NCBI GenBank assembly: GCA_964484305.1
Contig: CAZAEI010000020.1
Coordinates: 1-16,961 of the forward strand
Source of the DNA: DAOVFN01 sp964484305
Lineage (GTDB): Archaea; Aenigmatarchaeota; Aenigmatarchaeia; QMZP01
Length of the DNA stretch: 16,961 nt
Direction: 5' to 3'
The notes below the pieces were generated by a model. That model made no database searches. It worked only from the letters and a program-made list of their open reading frames with translations, and was not told where the DNA came from. The position numbers and the translations under genes were made by a program. Every line of letters begins with the position of its first letter. Positions within the stretch are counted from its first letter, which is position 1. Positions 12,292-16,961 of this stretch are shown piece by piece.

Positions 12292-12934
12292 CCAGGAATG
12301 CGTGGTCCCTCTCATAGGGCTCGAGTTCCGCCATGTCAAGAATTTTGAAGTGTTTTTTCAGTTTTGTTTTTTCCTGCCTGAAGATTTCCCTGGGGGGCCT
12401 TGTGACATCGATGCTCCGGGCCTTGATGGCGAGGAGGGCGTGTCCTCTCTTTTTCAGGAAGCGCTGGGAGTTGCGTATTATTATCTCGCTCTGGTCGTTC
12501 GTTGCGACGTCCTGGTATACCACATCCACGGGCTCTATCCAGGAATAGGTCTCGGGCCTCCTGGAGTCTGCAAGTACGGGGACGATGTTTTTCCTCTTCT
12601 CGGCAAGGGGAGCAAGGTCCCTCATGGAGCGCTCTGATATCTCCACGCCGTATATCACGCCGTCAGGCCCGATTATGTCAGATAGGAAGGAGGCGGTCGA
12701 GCCAGAGGATATCCCGAGGTAGAGAATCCTGCTTCCCTGGTTTATGGGGAAGTTCCCTATGCCCCTGAGTATGGCAGCAGCTGCCTTGGAACGGTAGGGG
12801 TCCCACTCCCGGTATTCAAGGCCCCTGAGCCTTACAAGGGATTTTGCAAAGGCCTTGTTCCCAGGGACAAGGTTCCTGGTGAAGAGCCTGTTTCCAGAGC
12901 GAAGTATGCCCGGGAAGGGCTCTGATGTCTTCAT
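12275..12934 (-). CDS. flpA: Fibrillarin-like rRNA/tRNA 2'-O-methyltransferase
   Basis: 219 aa, the SAM-dependent catalytic subunit of C/D-box sRNPs that methylate rRNA and tRNA riboses. The SAM-binding segment ILYLGISSGSTASFLSDIIG and VIYGVEISERSMRDL match fibrillarin. The expected K-D-K-H catalytic set is visible: K of DPYRSKAAAAI, D of VVYQDVA, K of LLAIKARSID and H of ERDHAFLVM. Its usual partner Nop5 and L7Ae are not in view. TATA-like CTTTATTTAAG lies upstream on the minus strand. It converges on the DHH gene with a 17-bp overlap of coding ends. A modification enzyme here is fitting for an organism with a heavily interrupted rRNA, but that is only context. Confidence 0.96.
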   Translation of the reverse strand: MKTSEPFPGILRSGNRLFTRNLVPGNKAFAKSLVRLRGLEYREWDPYRSKAAAAILRGIGNFPINQGSRILYLGISSGSTASFLSDIIGPDGVIYGVEISERSMRDLAPLAEKRKNIVPVLADSRRPETYSWIEPVDVVYQDVATNDQSEIIIRNSQRFLKKRGHALLAIKARSIDVTRPPREIFRQEKTKLKKHFKILDMAELEPYERDHAFLVMKKR

Positions 12935-13187
12935 GGGGTGGTCTTGTCAGGCAGGCTTAAATAAAGGGCCCTGGTGGACTGGGTCTTGAGTTCCTGGATG
13001 TGTTTTTTCCTGAATTTAACTCTGAAAAACGGGTAAAATAAGTGAACAAAACCGATAGCATGCAATAACGTCTTATGTCGAACAAGTCCGATATAGACTT
13101 TGTGTAACGTAAAAGCTTTTAAAGCCTTCTTTCAATCGTTAAACAATCCCACAGAACAGGAGAAGCCAAAGGGAAGTGGTGAGGTGC

Positions 13188-13700
13188 ATGGACATCCCGA
13201 TATGCCAGATATGCAAAAACCCAATCTGGAGCTTTATCTGCCCGGACTGCCTGTCAAGGGATATAAGCAGGTGGCTTCCCAGAACCCTTAGGGGGGCCTT
13301 TGGTGAATTCAACAGGACCTTCCTCAGAAGCTTTTCCAGCACCATCGATCTGGACGGGCTCAGGTGCCTCCATTGCAAGGAGGTCAAAGTTGCAAACATC
13401 TGTCCATTCTGCTACGTTGCAGAGGCCTATGACTGGCTCCGTGAAAGAAACGGGAAACTGGCGGAAACCCTGTTAAGGATGCTGCCCCTGACAAAGGGCT
13501 GGACCCTGGGCAGTAACGGAGAGTGTTCCCTGGACAGTAACGGGGGGTGCGCCTGGAGCGGCGGCCTTGTTCCTGTCACAGAATCAGAGCTTGAGCAGAG
13601 GGACGAAGGGGTGTGCGAGTCGTGCGAGCGATACTCGGATAATCTTGCCCACATCAATGGAAGGTGGATCTGCAGAGAATGTGAGTCACTTGAAAGGTGA
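13188..13700 (+). CDS. Zinc-ribbon protein of unknown function
   Basis: 170 aa from ATG 13188, chosen because GGTGA (13178-13182) sits 5 nt upstream; GTG 13176 would add four residues. Cysteine pairs form several likely zinc sites: C-x2-C at residues 6/9 and 18/21, C-x2-C near 60/63 and 71/74 (CLHC...CPFC), and CESC...CREC near the C-terminus. The stretch SNGECSLD / SNGGCAWS is an 8-residue tandem repeat encoded by a 24-bp DNA repeat (about 13512-13559). No membrane segment. Multiple zinc ribbons suggest nucleic-acid or protein binding. TATA-like CTTTTAAAG lies near 13112-13121. Family not recognised. Confidence 0.8.
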   Translation: MDIPICQICKNPIWSFICPDCLSRDISRWLPRTLRGAFGEFNRTFLRSFSSTIDLDGLRCLHCKEVKVANICPFCYVAEAYDWLRERNGKLAETLLRMLPLTKGWTLGSNGECSLDSNGGCAWSGGLVPVTESELEQRDEGVCESCERYSDNLAHINGRWICRECESLER

Positions 13701-13751
13701 GGCAGACAGGCTATAAGACGGCAGCAGGGCACTATTAGATTTTTCTATATA

Positions 13752-14066
13752 CTAGTCATCTCCCAGTTCCCTGCTGATTGTGTCCATCTTCTTCTGGTAT
13801 ACCCTGAGCCTCCTGTAGGATTCAAATATCTCCACCATGCCTGTCAGGACGAATGCCCAGCCTATTATAAAGGCCGAGGTTGAGGGGAATATGTTGATTA
13901 TGACTATCCCGGCACCGATTGAGGCAAGACCTGTCCTCATGAAGGAGAGGATGGTTCGCTCCTTGGAGAGGATGGTCTGCTCGCGCATGAGAAGGAGCTT
14001 CTCCTTTCTGTAGTCTATATGCTTCCTTCTGGGCCTGAGGAGCCGCTTCACTACATGTTTCACCAT
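13752..14066 (-). CDS. DUF202 (YidH-type) small membrane protein
   Basis: 104 aa. The motif ILSKERTILSFMRTGLASIGAGIVII matches the DUF202 signature LA-ERT-LAW-RTGLA, followed by a second membrane helix (TSAFIIGWAFVLTGMVEIF). A long basic N-terminus (KHVVKRLLRPRRKHIDYRKEKLLL) precedes it and predicts a cytoplasmic N-terminus. DUF202 proteins are small inner-membrane proteins of unknown function, and the same domain occurs in yeast vacuolar polyphosphate polymerase subunits. The gene is divergent from DNA ligase across about 100 bp that contains TATA-like sequences for both. Confidence 0.88.
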   Translation of the reverse strand: MVKHVVKRLLRPRRKHIDYRKEKLLLMREQTILSKERTILSFMRTGLASIGAGIVIINIFPSTSAFIIGWAFVLTGMVEIFESYRRLRVYQKKMDTISRELGDD

Positions 14067-14168
14067 ATCTATAGATATTGGTCAAGCCCATTTAAGACTT
14101 TTATAGTGGAGTATATAGGTCAGCTAAACACGTACAAGACTTTTAATCCATGACACCAAGACTTATCT

Positions 14169-15890
14169 ATGGAATATTCGAGGCTTGCCAAGGCCTATGA
14201 AGAGCTCGAGAAGACCCCTGCAAAGCTCAGAAAGGTTGAGATAATAGCAGAAATCCTGAGGGGGTGTGGCAGGGGGGACCTTCCCAGGGTGGTCATGCTG
14301 CTACAGGGAAGGGTATTCCCTACATGGAGCGACAGGGAGATTGGGATTGCAACACAGCTCATGATAAAGACCATGGCCAGCGGCACGGGCTTCCCTGAAT
14401 CAGAGATTGAGCAGGGGTTCAGGAAGTCAGGGGACCTGGGCCTGGTCGCCGAGGGGCTGGTCTCCAGGAAGAAGCAGTCCACGCTGTTCAGAAGGAAGCT
14501 CACTGTTGATATGGTATTTGAGAACCTGCAGAGGCTGGCAGGGGTCGGGGGAAAGGGCTCGCAGTCAAGGAAGTTCCAGCTTGTCTCAGAGATACTGGGC
14601 TCTGCAAGCCCCCTGGAGGCAAAGTACATCGTGAGGACGGTCTTGGGCGACCTGAGGGTTGGTGTTGCCGAGGGCATAGTCAGGGATGCCATAACAAGGA
14701 CATTCTTTGGAGAACTGGAGGGTGAGGAGTTCAAGAAGGCTGTGCAGGCTGTTGAGTGGGCCTGGTTCCTCAGGCCTGACTACGGGGAGGTTGCATGCAT
14801 AGCCAGGGATAGCGGCCTTAAGGGCCTGAGGGGGGTGAGACTCGAGGTCGGGAAGCCCTATATGGTTCTGCTCTCTGAGAAGTCCCCGGGGCTCGGGGAG
14901 GCCCTGAAGGCGTATGAGAGGCCCGCCCTTGAGTACAAGTATGACGGGGCGAGGATTTGCATACACAAGGACGGGGAAGGGCTCTGGCTCTATACCAGGA
15001 GGTTGGAGAACGTGACCGGGCAGTTTCCCGAGGTTAGGGGGATGGTAAGAAGGGCTGTTAAGGCAAAATCGTGCATAATCGAGGGGGAGATGGTGGGGGT
15101 TGACAGGAAGACAGGGAGGCCGCTTCCGTTCCAGTTCCTCTCCCAGAGGATAAAGAGGAAGTACGACATAGGCAGGGTCCAGAGAGAGATACCGGTCAGG
15201 CTGAACCTCTTTGATTTGGTCTACCTCGATGGGGAGACACTGTTCGATGTGAAGCTGAGGGAGAGGTGGAAGGGACTCAAGTCCGTGGTAAGCCCCATAA
15301 AGGGGGGCTTCCAGCTGGCAGAGCACATCGAGACCACTAACCCGAAGAGGGCAGAGGCCTTCTATAAGGAGGCACTCTCCAAGGGGCATGAGGGCGTGAT
15401 AGTCAAGAACATGGAAGCTATTTACCAGCCCGGGAGGAGGGTCGCCGGCGGGTGGCTCAAGGTCAAGCCGACCATGGAGAACCTTGACCTCGTGATAACA
15501 GGCGCCACCTGGGGAACCGGGAAGCGGGCCGGGTGGCTGGGCTCCCTGGTCCTGGGGTGCAGGGACCCTAAGACAGGCAGGTTCCTGGAATGCGGAATGA
15601 TAGGGACAGGCATAAAGGAGAAGGGTGAGGGCGTGACCTTTGAGGAGTTAACCAGGCTCCTCAAGCCGCACATAGAATCCGAGAAGGGCAGCTCGGTCGT
15701 GATAAGGCCCAGGCTTGTGGTTGAAGTTGCCTATGAGGAGATACAGAGGAGCCCGAACTACTCATCGGGTTATGCCCTGAGGTTTCCTAGGGTGGTCAGG
15801 CTGAGGACCTCGGACAAGACAGCTGAGCAGAGCGACACGCTTGAGAGGGTCGAGTACCTCTATGGGCTCCAGAAGAAGGCAGTAAGGTAG
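14169..15890 (+). CDS. lig: ATP-dependent DNA ligase
   Basis: 573 aa, the archaeal replicative ligase that seals Okazaki-fragment nicks. The adenylation motif KYDG is at residues 257-260 (EYKYDGAR, K257 nucleophile). The N-terminal DNA-binding domain (about 1-220) includes DLRVGVAEGIVRDA. Downstream motifs follow in order: IIEGEMVG (III), EGVIVKNM (IV) and WLKVKP (V), then an OB domain ending with RFPRVVRLRTSDK. Length and order match family I archaeal/eukaryotic ligases. TATA-like GACTTTTAATCC lies about 30 nt before the ATG, giving a short leader. The gene is monocistronic, with a 166-bp spacer to the next gene. Confidence 0.98.
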   Translation: MEYSRLAKAYEELEKTPAKLRKVEIIAEILRGCGRGDLPRVVMLLQGRVFPTWSDREIGIATQLMIKTMASGTGFPESEIEQGFRKSGDLGLVAEGLVSRKKQSTLFRRKLTVDMVFENLQRLAGVGGKGSQSRKFQLVSEILGSASPLEAKYIVRTVLGDLRVGVAEGIVRDAITRTFFGELEGEEFKKAVQAVEWAWFLRPDYGEVACIARDSGLKGLRGVRLEVGKPYMVLLSEKSPGLGEALKAYERPALEYKYDGARICIHKDGEGLWLYTRRLENVTGQFPEVRGMVRRAVKAKSCIIEGEMVGVDRKTGRPLPFQFLSQRIKRKYDIGRVQREIPVRLNLFDLVYLDGETLFDVKLRERWKGLKSVVSPIKGGFQLAEHIETTNPKRAEAFYKEALSKGHEGVIVKNMEAIYQPGRRVAGGWLKVKPTMENLDLVITGATWGTGKRAGWLGSLVLGCRDPKTGRFLECGMIGTGIKEKGEGVTFEELTRLLKPHIESEKGSSVVIRPRLVVEVAYEEIQRSPNYSSGYALRFPRVVRLRTSDKTAEQSDTLERVEYLYGLQKKAVR

Positions 15891-15980
15891 CTCTCTGTAG
15901 GGTTTTTGCAGCAAAAAGGTAGGAAATAGGTGTCACCGTGGAGTAGTTAAATATTTAAATGTTACTGTTATATCTGTTTT

Positions 15981-15999
15981 ACAAAACACGATGTTTTGT
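15981..15999. promoter_or_regulatory. Palindromic operator upstream of the TrmB-family gene
   Basis: ACAAAACA-CGA-TGTTTTGT is a perfect inverted repeat with 8-bp arms and a 3-bp spacer. It lies about 18 bp upstream of a TATA-like CTTTTAAATA (about 16018-16026). Its spacing and symmetry suit a dimeric winged-helix regulator, most simply the adjacent gene product acting on itself. Confidence 0.6.
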
Positions 16000-16059
16000 C
16001 ACTAGAAGACAATAACCTTTTAAATAAGACAGGCAAAATATAAACCAGTGGGTGAAATG

Positions 16060-16848
16060 ATGGCATCGACCGAAGTGCTGGATGCATTGAAATCCATAGG
16101 CCTGAACCTGTATGAGAGGAAGATATTTGTAGCCCTGCTTGCAAAGGGCGTTGCAACAGCAGCAGAGGTCTCTGAGATTGCCAATGTTCCCAGGTCACGT
16201 TCATATGACATCCTTGAGAGCCTGTCTGAGAAGGGCTTTGTCATGGTGCAGCCATCAAAGCCCATCAGGTATGTCGCCCTGGCCCCCAAGGAGGCCCTGG
16301 AGAGGACCAAGCAGACCCTCAGGGTCAGGCATGACCAGATGGTTGAGAGGATAGACAAGCTCAAGGTCTCTCCTGTTATACAGGAGCTTGAAGGCATATT
16401 CAAGAGGGGCCTGGACCTTGTCCAGCCAACAGAGATGACAGGGACGCTCAAGGGCCGCTACATAATAGACCGGCAGCTCAGGTTCGCATTCAAGGATGCC
16501 AAGAGCTCCATCAGTATAATGACCACAGAACAGGGCCTGAACGACCTCTATTCCAAGCATTTCAGGATTCTCAAGAAGGCCAACCGTGCGGGGGTGAAGC
16601 TGAAGATACTGGCCCCCTTCGGGGAGGACTCCGTGACCAAGGCCTTTTCCCAGATAGCTGAGATAAAGAGGCTCGGGAGGCCCACAGGAAGGATGGCCAT
16701 CATAGACGGGCAGAACCTTCTCATGGCCCTCACCGATGACAAGGATGTCCATGAGACCCAGGACATAGCCTTCTGGGCAAACTCGACCCATGCTGTGAAG
16801 AGGGTGGCAGAGCCGCTCTTCAGCCAGCTCTGGGTAAAGGGTAAGTAA
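16060..16848 (+). CDS. TrmB-family transcriptional regulator
   Basis: About 262 aa from ATG 16060, with GGTGA (16051-16055) 4 nt upstream; ATG 16057 and GTG 16048 are alternatives. The N-terminal winged helix (ALKSIGLNLYERKIFVALLAKGVATAAEVSEIANVPRSR, with YDILESLSEKGFV as recognition and wing segment) is the TrmB pattern. A helical linker follows (about residues 75-110), then a C-terminal effector domain (GTLKGRYIIDRQL...SSISIMTTEQGLNDL...GVKLKILAP...AIIDGQNLLMAL), related to the PLD-like regulatory domain of TrmB proteins. These regulate sugar or central metabolism in Thermococcales. The ligand here is unknown. The upstream palindrome suggests autoregulation. Confidence 0.92.
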   Translation: MASTEVLDALKSIGLNLYERKIFVALLAKGVATAAEVSEIANVPRSRSYDILESLSEKGFVMVQPSKPIRYVALAPKEALERTKQTLRVRHDQMVERIDKLKVSPVIQELEGIFKRGLDLVQPTEMTGTLKGRYIIDRQLRFAFKDAKSSISIMTTEQGLNDLYSKHFRILKKANRAGVKLKILAPFGEDSVTKAFSQIAEIKRLGRPTGRMAIIDGQNLLMALTDDKDVHETQDIAFWANSTHAVKRVAEPLFSQLWVKGK

Positions 16849-16917
16849 GCTGGTTTTTGAAAGGCTTATAAGATTTAGTATAATTCTTAAATGGTGAGCA
16901 TATGTTAGCGACATATA

Positions 16918-16961
16918 ATGTCAGATTGGTGGAAGGCGCTACCCCGGATGTTAAAAACCTT
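16918..16961 (+). CDS. Possible start of a further gene, cut by the window edge
   Basis: ATG at 16918 opens a frame reading MSDWWKALPRMLKT to the edge, preceded by AT-rich TATA-like TTCTTAAAT about 30 nt upstream, as for a leaderless gene. Only 14 codons are visible, so neither coding status nor function can be judged. Confidence 0.35.
   Translation, partial: MSDWWKALPRMLKT

Overview
The window is archaeal chromosomal DNA. Evidence: a 16S rRNA whose 5' end is archaeal, TATA-box promoters with near-leaderless genes, GGTGA ribosome binding sites, a tRNA-His with an encoded G-1:C73 pair and no encoded CCA, and archaeal information genes (RadB, fibrillarin, ATP-dependent DNA ligase, a TrpRS, a eukaryote-like TyrRS, a TrmB regulator). 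Compact packing, small membrane proteins and heavy intron load suggest a DPANN-like lineage. That placement is inference; I cannot name the genus.

Region 1 (1-3352, minus strand): a partial 16S rRNA gene, running off the left edge near E. coli position 1408, and its leader and promoter. The gene is about twice normal length. It carries two ORF-bearing introns of about 0.6 kb (one LAGLIDADG endonuclease, one winged-helix protein) and about ten short structured insertions of 28-80 nt. Several sit in universally conserved functional loops (530, 690 and 790 loops). Four of the short insertions share sequence and fold. A fifth, in the 690 loop, resembles an intron in the nearby tRNA-His.

Region 2 (3380-4870): tRNA-His(GTG) with two non-canonical introns, three small hypothetical genes around one symmetric TATA box, and tRNA-Leu(TAA) with three introns behind a duplicated promoter.

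Region 3 (4912-10697): a TauE/SafE-type permease that is AT-rich and probably acquired, trpS, a structured intergenic stretch, a conserved small membrane protein, then tyrS and radB sharing one symmetric promoter, an AMMECR1-domain gene and pyrB. Neighbouring genes abut or nearly abut.

Region 4 (10784-16961): a small hypothetical gene, a 152-bp transposon remnant with inverted repeats and target duplication, a DHH/DHHA1 phosphoesterase converging on fibrillarin, a zinc-ribbon protein, a DUF202 membrane protein, DNA ligase, a TrmB-family regulator with a perfect palindrome upstream, and the possible start of another gene.

The most notable content is the coordinated intron invasion of 16S rRNA and tRNA. 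It implies heavy use of the tRNA-splicing endonuclease pathway and makes this organism hard to detect with common 16S primers.
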